Notes: generated by a model from the sequence alone, not told the origin. 33,891 nt of DNA from DASPTR01 sp964475545 (GCA_964475545.1 CAYYXF010000008.1:1-33891), one strand, 5' to 3'; positions 23,313 through 31,323 are shown, counted from the stretch's first letter. Program-made: numbers and translations.

Positions 23313-24512
23313 ATGGCAATGCGAAACCCAACATCATTTTTACGAGAAGAATATGAAGAACTGGTGAAGAACGAGCTTGACTGGAAGCTTCGAATTCTAC
23401 AGGGCCCAAGCACGCCTTGGTGCAACGTTGACGGAAAGAAGGTTCTGATGTTCTGCTCTAACAACTATCTAGGCCTGAGCAATCATCCAAAGCTGAAGGA
23501 AGCGGCAATCAAAGCAGTTCAGACTCATGGAGCAGGTTCAGGTTCAGTTCGCCCCATCGCAGGAACAATGGACATACACATGGAACTTGAAAAGCGATTG
23601 GCAAAGTTCAAACACGCTGAGGCCTCTCTGGTTTACCAGACAGGCTTTGCAGCAAACGCCGGCCTGATTCCGCAGCTGGCTGGCAAAGATGATCTAATAA
23701 TAAGTGATGAGCTTAATCACGGCAGCATAATTGACGGTGTCAGGCTATCCCACGCTGAAAGGGCAGTCTATAAGCATTCGAACGTTGCAGATTTACATCG
23801 AGTACTTGAGGAAACAGAAAAACATTCTCCGCCATATAGGCGAATTCTCATAATCACAGATGGTGTGTTTTCAATGGACGGTGATATAGCCCCACTGGAC
23901 GGCGTGGCAAAAGCGGCCGTTGAGCATGGGGCGATGGTTTACGTTGATGACGCTCATGGCGAAGGAGTCCTCGGTGAAGGCGGAAGAGGCATCGTCTCAC
24001 ACTTCAAGCTTAGCCGGGACAAAGTACACGTGGAGATGGGCACTTTTTCGAAGGCTTTCGGCGTTGTGGGCGGTCACGTGTCCGGTTCTAGAGACCTTGT
24101 CAGCTTTGCTTACAACAAATCTCGAACATGGCTTCTCAGCGGATCACATCCACCAGCGGTCGCAGCAGCATGCCTTGCGGCAATCGATGTTTTGGAGAAA
24201 GAACCGCAGCACGTTCGCACGCTGTGGGAACACACTCATTATTTCAAGAAGGCTATGAAAGACTTGGGCTTCAACATAGGCAACAGCGAGACTCCGATAA
24301 CACCAGTCATAGTTGGAGAGAGTGGCGTGGCAAAGAAATTGAGTGCGCGGCTGTTTGAGGAAGGTGTTTTTGCGTTGCCTATAGTGTTTCCTATGGTGGC
24401 AAGAGACAAGGCGCGGATCAGAACCATCATGAACGCTGCCTTGACAAAGCAGGACCTAGACTTCGCAATCGGAGCATTCGAAAAAATAGGGAAAGAATTA
24501 AAGATAATCTAA
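23313..24512 (+). CDS. kbl: Glycine C-acetyltransferase (2-amino-3-ketobutyrate CoA ligase)
   Basis: KBL splits 2-amino-3-oxobutyrate with CoA into glycine and acetyl-CoA. It is an alpha-oxoamine synthase of PLP fold-type I. Motifs include FCSNNYLGLSNHPKLKEAA, GAGSGSVRPIAGTMDIHMELE, YVDDAHGEGVLGEGGRG with the PLP-stacking and Asp residues, and MGTFSKAFGVVGGHVSG with the Schiff-base lysine. GSVRP and the position after tdh separate it from biotin synthesis BioF and serine palmitoyltransferase. The ATG at 23313 follows GAGGT; ATG 23319 is an alternative. The gap to tdh is about 70 bases, so they are probably one operon. Confidence 0.93.
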   Translation: MAMRNPTSFLREEYEELVKNELDWKLRILQGPSTPWCNVDGKKVLMFCSNNYLGLSNHPKLKEAAIKAVQTHGAGSGSVRPIAGTMDIHMELEKRLAKFKHAEASLVYQTGFAANAGLIPQLAGKDDLIISDELNHGSIIDGVRLSHAERAVYKHSNVADLHRVLEETEKHSPPYRRILIITDGVFSMDGDIAPLDGVAKAAVEHGAMVYVDDAHGEGVLGEGGRGIVSHFKLSRDKVHVEMGTFSKAFGVVGGHVSGSRDLVSFAYNKSRTWLLSGSHPPAVAAACLAAIDVLEKEPQHVRTLWEHTHYFKKAMKDLGFNIGNSETPITPVIVGESGVAKKLSARLFEEGVFALPIVFPMVARDKARIRTIMNAALTKQDLDFAIGAFEKIGKELKII

Positions 24513-24853
24513 GTCGTCCGGTCGATTTTCGATTCTTGTCTTTCCCAAGACTATTGTAGTCTAGGCACCAAGAGCATGGATGTCAAGACAGCCAAAAGAC
24601 TGCCTCGCCAAGAAATTTGAGCCAAGCTTGAGTCGGAGCGCATCGCTAGGTTTTCACTCCCATTTTTTCGGCGTGTCCCCAATTTTGTCGGTTCTGAAAG
24701 TGCTGCTGGCAAGGTCAGACTCTTAAATGAGTGGAAAAATGCGCGCGCTTCATCAATCGTGACGCCAACGAAAATCGTTCGTGTAGCCGACTGATGCTGC
24801 CCTTGAAGCACCAAATCGGAAAGCTCAGGCTCTATCATCAGGGCTGTCAAAAA
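24513..24853. other. 341-base stretch with only a doubtful frame
   Basis: No gene is convincing here. A minus-strand frame (24551-24850, TTG start, 99 residues, beginning MTALMIEPELSDLVLQGQHQ) opens four bases after the stop of the Cys-repeat gene, which would suit an operon. However, it matches no family I know, and its last third (Ser/Leu-rich) looks non-coding. I see no tRNA, repeat array or strong promoter. Confidence 0.35.
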
Positions 24854-25183
24854 CTAGATTGGTCTTCCTGCAACCTTGTTTATAGCTCGGAATGCCAAGT
24901 CTTTTTGGCCGTTTGCTTGTTCTACTTCGTCTTTCAGTTTCTTTGCGTCCATCGGACAATTTTTGGATACCTTGTCCACAAAGTCCTTCAGTTCTTTCTC
25001 ATCTACATGGCAGCTCAGCGTAAGCTCCTCAATTACTTCCTTCGCTGTTGCTGCGTCACCAAAACAGCTTTCACTTAACTCTTCCAAAGCGAACTCTATG
25101 GTCTTGGAATCTACGTTACATTTAGTGCTCAATTCTTTCGCCCATTTTTTCTGGTCCTTCACTTTTGATACCTCGCCATGCAT
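24854..25183 (-). CDS. Small hypothetical protein built of four 18-residue Cys repeats
   Basis: The 109-residue soluble, highly charged protein is not one I recognise. Residues 18-89 are four uninterrupted repeats of exactly 18 residues, consensus L-S-x-x-C-x-V-D-x-K-x-L-x-x-x-V-E-E. Cysteines fall at 22, 40, 58 and 76 and aspartates at 25, 43, 61 and 79. The C-x-x-D segment followed by an amphipathic stretch suggests a helix N-capped by Asp in each unit. Four evenly spaced cysteines could bind metal or act in thiol chemistry, but this is inference. A TATA-like GCTTAAATAA near 25220-25211 predicts a leaderless transcript starting near the ATG. It lies 60 bases downstream of AOR 2 on the same strand. 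Confidence 0.75.
   Translation of the reverse strand: MHGEVSKVKDQKKWAKELSTKCNVDSKTIEFALEELSESCFGDAATAKEVIEELTLSCHVDEKELKDFVDKVSKNCPMDAKKLKDEVEQANGQKDLAFRAINKVAGRPI
24917..25132 (-). repeat. 4 x 54-base coding repeat (18-residue units)
   Basis: The region encodes four consecutive units with no insertions. The cysteine codons start at 25120, 25066, 25012 and 24958, exactly 54 bases apart. The units are diverged at DNA level, so this is an old, protein-level repeat under selection, not a recent tandem duplication. Confidence 0.85.
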
Positions 25184-25243
25184 GGGTTAGGTATAGCTTA
25201 CAGAATCTTGTTATTTAAGCATTAACTCAGGCAGTCTAAACTT

Positions 25244-27115
25244 CTAGTGACGCAATTTATCCAATACTCTGTCAACATCATTTAGGCCGAGCTTTCTCAG
25301 GGTTTGTGATTTTGGAATACCATTAGTGTCCCATCCTGCCTCTTTATAGTACCTCTTTTTGCCTTCTTTCACTTTGTCTTTTTCAGCGATCTTGCCCTTG
25401 TAAGGCCCTGAGTTCAAGGGTTCATAGAATCTTGGCGGATTATCATCGTCTGTCTTCGGGTTCCATTTGAGGTCAGGTCCACCTAGTAGCAGCATTGCTC
25501 TCTGCAATTGCAGTATTCTAAGTGCTCTGATTTTGCTCCACTCTTCAGGTGACAACTCTAAACCTGTAACTGCCTCGTAGAAATTGAGTCTTGTCTTTCG
25601 TGCCACGCCGAAACTGTTGAAATTGCAGTACACGCCTGAATCGTTGAATATCTCCCAGATTTCACTGCCAGATCCGTCAAGTGGCAAACCAGCAGTTGAA
25701 GTGTGGTCTCCACCTTGAACAGAGCATGCATAAGAGATGTTTTCCGGGTAGTCCTTTCCACTACGGATTCCATGAGCGCCGATGCCTATGCCCTTGGATT
25801 GCACGGCATACCGCAGCACATCTATTTTCTTCATTTTTTCTATTTTCAGAGCCGCGCGATATGTTCCTTCGGCCAGTAAGTCACCTATACCTTCTTTGAA
25901 AGCAATTTTCTTTGCTAGAGCTGCGAAAGCTAGGGTGTCACCCCACTTTGGCTTTACGCCGTCTAAGTCCTTTTCTGTGAGAATTCCTCTCTGAAAGAGT
26001 TCTGCGGCGAAACCTAACATGTTCCCCGTTTGTATGCCACATAAGCCCAAGTCATCTATGAGCGATGCAAGGAACACGTTTTCTTCAGGAGTGAATATTC
26101 CTAGATTTGGACCTAAATAAGCTTGCAGTTCATAATCTGGGTTGTCTGTTATGGCTCCTTTGAATTTTCCCGTTTTTACCATTGCCACTTTCAAGCAACA
26201 AGTCGGACATCCAAAGTCACTCCAGTACTGCTTTATCCAAACCCTATCTTCGAACTTGTCCACGCCGAAGCTTTTTTCATCATGCCATTCATCTTGCCAG
26301 TTCCGCACGGGTTCAGAGCTAGTTTTGGCCCCAACCTCATAGCCACCTGAACCCGTGCCCCACCTTCTCCATAATTCGTTGTCGTAAATGCCATTGCATA
26401 TCTGTTGAATCAGTTTCTTCACCCGTTTCATGTCAGCCACTTCAGGCAATGGACCTGTACCCTTGACCGCCACTGCCTTCAGCCTCTTGGAACCCATAAC
26501 TGCCCCATAGCCGCCGTATCCAGCAGCATGCGTCCACTTTGCCGCTACACAAGCTGTGCGTACCTTGTTTTCACCTGCTGGCCCAACGTACAATATCGCA
26601 GGTTCTTTCCATTCACCGTATAGCGGAAAGCGCTTCTTAAGAAGTGTTCTGCACTCTTTGGTGAGGATCCTGACTGTCTGTTTTGCGTCTTTACCCCAGA
26701 CATGACCGGCGTCTCGGATTTCAACATCAGAATCCTTAATGAATAAGTAGACAGGTTTTTTCGATTCACCTGTGATTATTATGCCATCATAGCCAGCGCA
26801 TCTTAGCTCTACTCCAAACTCTCCACCAACAGTTGAGCCTACCACACCATTGCTTTGTGGAGACTTTCCTGATACGCAGATTCTGCCTCCTGGGAAATAT
26901 CCTGTGAGTGGTCCCGTCAGTAGTAGGAGTATGTTATCCGACCCCAAAGGGTCAAGTTTCTCCCACCTTTTGCCCAGCCTATCCCACAGTATTCTCGTTG
27001 CTAGACCCCTACCCCCAACGTAGTCCTTCAAAACGTCGTCGCTGAAGGTTATCTTCTTGACGTCTCCATTTGAAAGGTTGACTTCCAGGAACTTACCCGC
27101 GTAGCCTGGGATCAT
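25244..27115 (-). CDS. Aldehyde ferredoxin oxidoreductase family protein, AOR 2
   Basis: This is a 623-residue tungsten/molybdenum bis-pyranopterin oxidoreductase. MIPGYAGKFLEVNLSNGDVKK, DYVGGRGLATRILWD, LTGPLTGYFPGGRICVSGKSP and GSTVGGEFGVELRCAGYD give the AOR N-terminal domain. GYGGYGAVMGSKRLKAVAVKG and LGLCGIQTGNMLGFAAEL are cofactor-binding loops. The cluster region reads GCPTCCLKV: C-x2-C is present, but the third cysteine at x3 is absent and a cysteine is directly adjacent instead. YCNFNSFG carries the expected fourth. It overlaps the preceding four-cluster ferredoxin gene by ATGA, so the two are translationally coupled and probably form a complex, as in AorAB- or WOR5-type enzymes. The substrate is unknown; an aldehyde is inferred from the family. 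Confidence 0.92.
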   Translation of the reverse strand: MIPGYAGKFLEVNLSNGDVKKITFSDDVLKDYVGGRGLATRILWDRLGKRWEKLDPLGSDNILLLLTGPLTGYFPGGRICVSGKSPQSNGVVGSTVGGEFGVELRCAGYDGIIITGESKKPVYLFIKDSDVEIRDAGHVWGKDAKQTVRILTKECRTLLKKRFPLYGEWKEPAILYVGPAGENKVRTACVAAKWTHAAGYGGYGAVMGSKRLKAVAVKGTGPLPEVADMKRVKKLIQQICNGIYDNELWRRWGTGSGGYEVGAKTSSEPVRNWQDEWHDEKSFGVDKFEDRVWIKQYWSDFGCPTCCLKVAMVKTGKFKGAITDNPDYELQAYLGPNLGIFTPEENVFLASLIDDLGLCGIQTGNMLGFAAELFQRGILTEKDLDGVKPKWGDTLAFAALAKKIAFKEGIGDLLAEGTYRAALKIEKMKKIDVLRYAVQSKGIGIGAHGIRSGKDYPENISYACSVQGGDHTSTAGLPLDGSGSEIWEIFNDSGVYCNFNSFGVARKTRLNFYEAVTGLELSPEEWSKIRALRILQLQRAMLLLGGPDLKWNPKTDDDNPPRFYEPLNSGPYKGKIAEKDKVKEGKKRYYKEAGWDTNGIPKSQTLRKLGLNDVDRVLDKLRH

Positions 27116-27639
27116 ACAAACTCCTCCGCTTGTTCTCCGTAAAATCTGGAAGCTAGATCTCTCGTTACCTCATCTGGCATGCGTGCATAGAGATGGTAAG
27201 GGCGGTTTCCTCTTCGGACTTTTTTGAGCACATTCCATCCACCTTCTTGGCAGGTTCTGACGCATTTAGGGTCGCCTCCGCATAGATCGCAGATCAGAAT
27301 GTGCTTTTCTCTTGGGTGCATGTGGGGAATTCTGCCTGGGCAGGCGTCCATGCATTTTCCGCACGCCGTGCACTTTTCGGCTTTGACAACAACCGCGCCC
27401 GTTCGCTTGCTGATCGAAAACGCTTTGAATTGACATGATTTCACGCAAGGATAATCCTCGCATTGGGCGCAGAAGTGTGGGAACTCCACGCCTGGAACAA
27501 GCATGAACACTCTTATTCTTGAGGCTTCTGGCCATATGCGGTTCTCATGTGAAAGTGAGCACGCAATCTCGCATCTTCTACATGCGCTGCATCTCGAGAA
27601 TGCTCTTGCTATCCAGATTGGTTCTTTCCTCTTAGCCAT
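27112..27639 (-). CDS. Four-cluster [4Fe-4S] ferredoxin subunit of AOR 2
   Basis: The 175-residue protein is a DMSO reductase/HybA-type polyferredoxin with sixteen cysteines in four groups: CSACRRCEIAC, CAQCEDYPCVKSC, CTACGKCMDACP and CDLCGGDPKCVRTC. These should bind four [4Fe-4S] clusters forming an electron wire. No signal peptide or membrane segment is seen, so it is cytoplasmic. The ATG has GAGGAG seven bases upstream, and a TATA-like CTTAAAT lies near 27695-27689. The stop overlaps the AOR 2 start. Related subunits accompany AORs in bacteria (AorA) and Pyrococcus WOR5; that assignment is by domain architecture and adjacency. Confidence 0.92.
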   Translation of the reverse strand: MAKRKEPIWIARAFSRCSACRRCEIACSLSHENRIWPEASRIRVFMLVPGVEFPHFCAQCEDYPCVKSCQFKAFSISKRTGAVVVKAEKCTACGKCMDACPGRIPHMHPREKHILICDLCGGDPKCVRTCQEGGWNVLKKVRRGNRPYHLYARMPDEVTRDLASRFYGEQAEEFV

Positions 27640-27808
27640 CTCTAGGCTCCTCAGAACATTGTAGAGTCCATGTTAAGTTGATGCTTCGATTTAAGTGTGA
27701 TGTTCCGCATGGCCCTCTTCAAGTCCATTGTCATTCCGTAATTGCTCTTCACTTAGAGCATTAGTCTGCTTATTAGTCAGTCACACTCTATGCTACTTTC
27801 ACAAGCGC

Positions 27809-28426
27809 GTGAAGGTCGGAAAATCAAAGTTGGTGCTATGGTACGAACTGCTGGGTGTTCTGATTGGCTCTTTTCTTTTGAACCTCATCCCTTTCGCAGG
27901 GCCCTCAAACCTTTTCATAGCTTCAAACGCTGCACTGCTTGTTGACGCTGACCCCTTTACGCTCGGTTTCCTTGTGGCCTTAGGTTCAGCCTCAGCGAGG
28001 TTTATCCACTACTTAGTCACATTCTTTATCAGCGGTCACCTAGGTGAAAAACAGCGAAAACGTCTCGACGCGAAATGGTTGAAGGTTAGGCGATGGGCTT
28101 TTCTAGCCCTTTTCGTGGTGGCTGCTACGCCGCTTCCTGATGAGCCGGTAATAATACCCTTGGGCTTGCTAAAGTATAATCCAATCAAGTTTTATATTGT
28201 GTATTTTCTGGGCAAACTTTCTATTACTATTCCTGGAGCTTACCTCGGAATGCTTAGCGAAGGCTTGTTTGCCTCAGCGATAAGTCAAGTGGTTCTCATG
28301 ATCGCGTCGATCGTTCTGACTGTGGTGGTGACGATTGTGTTATTCAAGATTGATGTTGAGAAGATTGCAGAAAGAGTTTTCAAGAAGAAGCCTGAGGCAA
28401 AACGTAATAATGCAAATTGTGACTAG
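27809..28426 (+). CDS. VTT (SNARE-associated/DedA-like) membrane protein
   Basis: The protein of about 206 residues has several membrane segments, including WYELLGVLIGSFLLNLIPFAG, the region around LGFLVALGSASARFIHYLVT, FLALFVVAATPLPDEPVIIP, and the C-terminal IASIVLTVVVTIVLF. The FAGPSN, RF and PLPDEPVIIPLGLLKYNP pieces resemble the VTT domain (formerly SNARE-associated Golgi/DedA). The family includes lipid scramblases or proton-coupled transporters. The open frame reaches a start at 27728, but the extra 27 residues are poor. A GTG at 27809 begins MKVGKSKLVLWYELLG and lies just after a predicted transcription start from CTTATTAG at 27769-27776. Confidence 0.75.
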   Translation: MKVGKSKLVLWYELLGVLIGSFLLNLIPFAGPSNLFIASNAALLVDADPFTLGFLVALGSASARFIHYLVTFFISGHLGEKQRKRLDAKWLKVRRWAFLALFVVAATPLPDEPVIIPLGLLKYNPIKFYIVYFLGKLSITIPGAYLGMLSEGLFASAISQVVLMIASIVLTVVVTIVLFKIDVEKIAERVFKKKPEAKRNNANCD

Positions 28427-28474
28427 AAAGGTTGAAGCAGCTGATTGGAAACTTGATTTGGCCAGGGAAAGAGC

Positions 28475-29761
28475 TTGAGGGTGATTGCTGATCTCCATAT
28501 TCATGGTCGTTACAGCCGCGCGACAAGTGAAAGAATGTGTGTTGAAGAGATCGCACGTTTTGCAAGGATTAAAGGCTTGAACCTTGTCGGTACGGGAGAC
28601 TTCACGCATCCTTTGTGGCTCAAGGAGTTGGAGAAAGACCTTGTTTCAGAGCCCGATACGAACCTGTACAAAGCTGCAGGCGGCTCTCAATCGCGCGTCT
28701 CCTTTGTGTTAACTGCAGAAGTTAGCACAATCTTTACCTTTGAAAATGTGGTCAGGAAGGTTCATCATGTCATTCTGACGCCAAGCATCGAGACAGCACG
28801 CCAGATTGGCGACAGATTGTCAAAATATGGCGGTCTCGCATCTGATGGTAGACCGACGTTGAATATGACTGCTCCTGGTCTGGTTGAGGAAGTGATGGAG
28901 GTTTCGAGCGATAACATGGTTTTTCCATCGCATGCGTGGACACCTTGGTTCAGCGTGTTTGGCGCCTTCAGTGGCTTCGACAGGATTGAAGACTGTTATC
29001 AAGACATGACTAAACACATCTACGCATTGGAGACTGGGCTTTCGTCAGATCCCCCTATGAACTGGCGGCTTGGATCGTTGGATCGATTTGCTTTGGTTTC
29101 AAACAGTGACAGTCACAGTTTTTGGCCTTGGCGTATTGGAAGGGAGGCGAACGTCTTTGAACTTGACAGTCCGAGTTATCATGAGGTTCTTGATGCCATC
29201 CGACGCAAGGATAAGACAAGATTCAAGTTCACGATAGAGACTGATCCTGCTTACGGGAAATATCATTGGACCGGTCACAGGAATTGCAATACTGCATTTT
29301 CCGCTCGAGACGCGACAAAGCTTGGGAATATATGTCCTGTTTGCCGGAGAAAGCTTACCAAGGGCGTTGAGCAACGCGTTGAGGAATTGGCGGATCGTCC
29401 AGAGGGTTTTGAGCCTCCCAATGCTATTGGTTTCATGCGCTTACTTCCACTATCTGAGATTATTGCTACTGTGCTCGGCGTTGATTCTCCATCCGTCCAG
29501 AAGGTTTGGACTATCTACAATTTGCTTGTTGAGAAATTTGGTGACGAATATGCTGTGCTGATAGATGCGTCAAGAGAAGCGTTGAGCGCGATTGTTGATG
29601 CCGAAGTGGCCGATGCGATTGTCAGGGTTAGACAGCGACAGGTGACAGTAGTGCCAGGTTTTGATGGCGTATATGGGCGGCTTGTTCTATCAGACAGCGA
29701 TTCTGACGAGGTTCAGGTTCCGGGAACAGTTCGACAGCGGAATCTTACCGATTTTATGTGA
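28475..29761 (+). CDS. Endonuclease Q (PHP domain, TIGR00375)
   Basis: EndoQ nicks DNA 5' to deaminated bases (hypoxanthine, uracil, xanthine) and abasic sites in archaeal repair. The PHP catalytic domain begins at the N-terminus with IADLHIHGRYSRATSERM, GTGDFTHP, and LTAEVSTIF; later metal ligands are in FPSHAWTPWFSVFG and VSNSDSHSF. The zinc-binding part has HRNC and CPVC (about residues 272-290), followed by the EndoQ-specific C-terminal domain with FEPPNAIGFMRLLPLSEII. Length (429) is normal. The start is TTG 28475, giving MRVIADLHIH. The gene lies 48 bases after the VTT gene. Confidence 0.93.
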   Translation: MRVIADLHIHGRYSRATSERMCVEEIARFARIKGLNLVGTGDFTHPLWLKELEKDLVSEPDTNLYKAAGGSQSRVSFVLTAEVSTIFTFENVVRKVHHVILTPSIETARQIGDRLSKYGGLASDGRPTLNMTAPGLVEEVMEVSSDNMVFPSHAWTPWFSVFGAFSGFDRIEDCYQDMTKHIYALETGLSSDPPMNWRLGSLDRFALVSNSDSHSFWPWRIGREANVFELDSPSYHEVLDAIRRKDKTRFKFTIETDPAYGKYHWTGHRNCNTAFSARDATKLGNICPVCRRKLTKGVEQRVEELADRPEGFEPPNAIGFMRLLPLSEIIATVLGVDSPSVQKVWTIYNLLVEKFGDEYAVLIDASREALSAIVDAEVADAIVRVRQRQVTVVPGFDGVYGRLVLSDSDSDEVQVPGTVRQRNLTDFM

Positions 29762-29800
29762 AGATGGATTTCTACATGCTTTCTTGTGTGTATGTGTACT

Positions 29801-29848
29801 GCAAGTATACGACAAACCTTATTAAGTCGTAATACGCACGATACTTGC
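29801..29848 (+). promoter_or_regulatory. Promoter flanked by nested inverted repeats
   Basis: A TATA box CCTTATTAAG (29817-29826), with an upstream purine-rich AAA, sits between ACGAC (29809-29813) and its reverse complement GTCGT (29826-29830). Outside these is a second pair, GCAAGTAT (29801-29808) and ATACTTGC (29841-29848). The predicted transcription start falls in the last arm, near 29847. A dimeric regulator binding these arms would block TBP/TFB or polymerase. This operator role is inferred from geometry. Confidence 0.55.
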
Positions 29849-29865
29849 TTGTAAGGTGTGCAACT

Positions 29866-30195
29866 ATGCAGGTTCAGAACTGTATTCGTATTGCTAGTAA
29901 GGAGGATAGGGTGGCTAAGGTGATTGATGGCGTTTTGACTCAGGTTTTTGGGGAAAAGGCTGCGAGTTTGATTTACAGGTATTTGGAGCGCAAATATTCT
30001 TTGAAGCGCGATGAGGTAGCATTGAAGATTGACGTGTTTGCCAAGGGGCTTGAGGATTTTCTGAGTTCTGGCGCGTGTGTTGTTGAGCGTAAGATTTTGG
30101 AGGACTTGCAGTCGAGTTTCGGCTTGGCTGATGGGTCTGAGAGTGCACGTATGGATTTTGTTGATCAGATGCGGTTTTTGACGAACAGGGTTTAG
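29866..30195 (+). CDS. NitrOD5-like (DUF3227-like) small archaeal protein
   Basis: The 109-residue all-helical protein contains VIDGVLTQVFGEKAASLIYRYLERKYSLKRDEVALKIDVFAKGLEDFL, then GACVVERKILEDLQSSFGL. This layout resembles the NitrOD5/DUF3227 family of small proteins common in TACK archaea, where it also appears as a domain of larger regulators. Its function is not established. The frame extends to a TTG at 29845, but GGTG about eight bases before the ATG at 29866 supports the shorter start, and the predicted transcription start lies near 29847. Its own promoter is embedded in inverted repeats. Codon use is markedly rich in G and T, like the next gene. Confidence 0.75.
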   Translation: MQVQNCIRIASKEDRVAKVIDGVLTQVFGEKAASLIYRYLERKYSLKRDEVALKIDVFAKGLEDFLSSGACVVERKILEDLQSSFGLADGSESARMDFVDQMRFLTNRV

Positions 30196-30396
30196 CCTCG
30201 CACCTTACATTTGAGTCTACATGTTTTTCTCCTGCTTGTTGTGTATTGTTGATGCGTTTTCTTAGGGGATTTCATGCTGGCCATGGTTGGTTGATGGTTG
30301 GCTGCAGGTTCTAGCGTGGGTTTGAACAGAAAACGTTAAAGTAGTGGGGGAATAAATAACTAGGACTTTCGCTAGTTGCATGGAAGAGGCGAGAAA

Positions 30397-31323
30397 TTGG
30401 CAGGCGGTAGGGTGAGGGAATATTTGCTCAGGTATAATACGCCTCGGAGAATAGTGCAACTTTTGTGTTTTGTTTTGTTTAGTGCTGTGATCTTTAGTGT
30501 GGGTTCGTTGCCGCTTGTGCTTCCGGTTCTTTGGACTTGGGGGCAGGAGCCGAACGTGGTTGGTGATGCTTTCAGTGCGATGCAGTGGTGGTTTTATCAG
30601 GGTGTTTTTCCGTGGCTTGCGTTGGCGTCGTTTCTGATTGTGGGTGTGTTGATTGGCAAGTCGATGTGCGGTTGGGTTTGTCCGTTTGGTTTTGTTCAGG
30701 ATTTGGTTGGTTTTATTAAGCGTCGGCAGAGGGATTTTTCGCTTAGGAGTCATGAGAGCCTGCTTTATTTGAAGTATGGCATTGCTGGCGCTGCTTTGTT
30801 TGTCAGTGTGACTTTCGCAGCTGCAAAGACGTTGGGGGCAAGTGCGGGGTATTCGAATGCTTTAGGTGTTCTTGCGCAGTTTCCGTTCACAGCGTTTAGT
30901 CCTGCGGAGATATTGTTTACCGCTGTGCCTAGTGGGATACGGTATTTCAGTTCGGCGATAGTGCAGACGCCTGCGGTTGAAGTCCTCGGTGCGCTTGGTA
31001 GTATGTCTTTGCTTTTCTGGTTTTCGTTTGGGTTGATGGTTGCTGTTCTTGTTTTGGCTGCTTTTGTGCCGAGGGGTTGGTGTAGATATTTCTGTCCTCA
31101 TGGGGCTATTATGGCTTTGTTGAATAGGTTTAGTTTTATTGGGTTGCAGCGGAACCCGGTTAAGTGTGAGAAGGGTGGGTGCGGCCTGTGCGTTGCGGCT
31201 TGTCCGATGCGTGTTCCGATTTTGGATTTGCCTTGGGAGAAGTTTAGCCATGAAGAATGCATTTACTGTATGAAATGTGTGGACGCTTGCAAGGATAAGG
31301 CCATCAGGTTGAAGTACCCGTAG
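30397..31323 (+). CDS. NapH/MauN-like membrane [4Fe-4S] ferredoxin protein
   Basis: The 309-residue protein has about four to five membrane segments. CGWVCPFGFVQDLVG and CRYFCPHGAIMALLN are the two cytoplasmic C-x3-CP motifs of the NapH/YccM/RdxA family. The C-terminus holds two ferredoxin motifs, CEKGGCGLCVAACP and CIYCMKCVDAC. It should carry electrons between soluble ferredoxin and a membrane partner or quinone pool, or assist assembly of an Fe-S or heme enzyme; no partner gene is visible. The frame starts at TTG 30376, but GAGG at 30386-30389 lies seven bases before the in-frame TTG at 30397. A TATA-like AATAAATAA is at 30351-30359. Base composition is extremely G+T rich. Confidence 0.88.
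   Translation: MAGGRVREYLLRYNTPRRIVQLLCFVLFSAVIFSVGSLPLVLPVLWTWGQEPNVVGDAFSAMQWWFYQGVFPWLALASFLIVGVLIGKSMCGWVCPFGFVQDLVGFIKRRQRDFSLRSHESLLYLKYGIAGAALFVSVTFAAAKTLGASAGYSNALGVLAQFPFTAFSPAEILFTAVPSGIRYFSSAIVQTPAVEVLGALGSMSLLFWFSFGLMVAVLVLAAFVPRGWCRYFCPHGAIMALLNRFSFIGLQRNPVKCEKGGCGLCVAACPMRVPILDLPWEKFSHEECIYCMKCVDACKDKAIRLKYP

Noticed and set aside
30262..30753. 163-codon minus-strand open frame rich in Lys, Asn, Thr and Pro
   Set aside because: It is antisense to the NapH-like gene and arises from the strong G+T skew of the plus strand; the composition is not protein-like.
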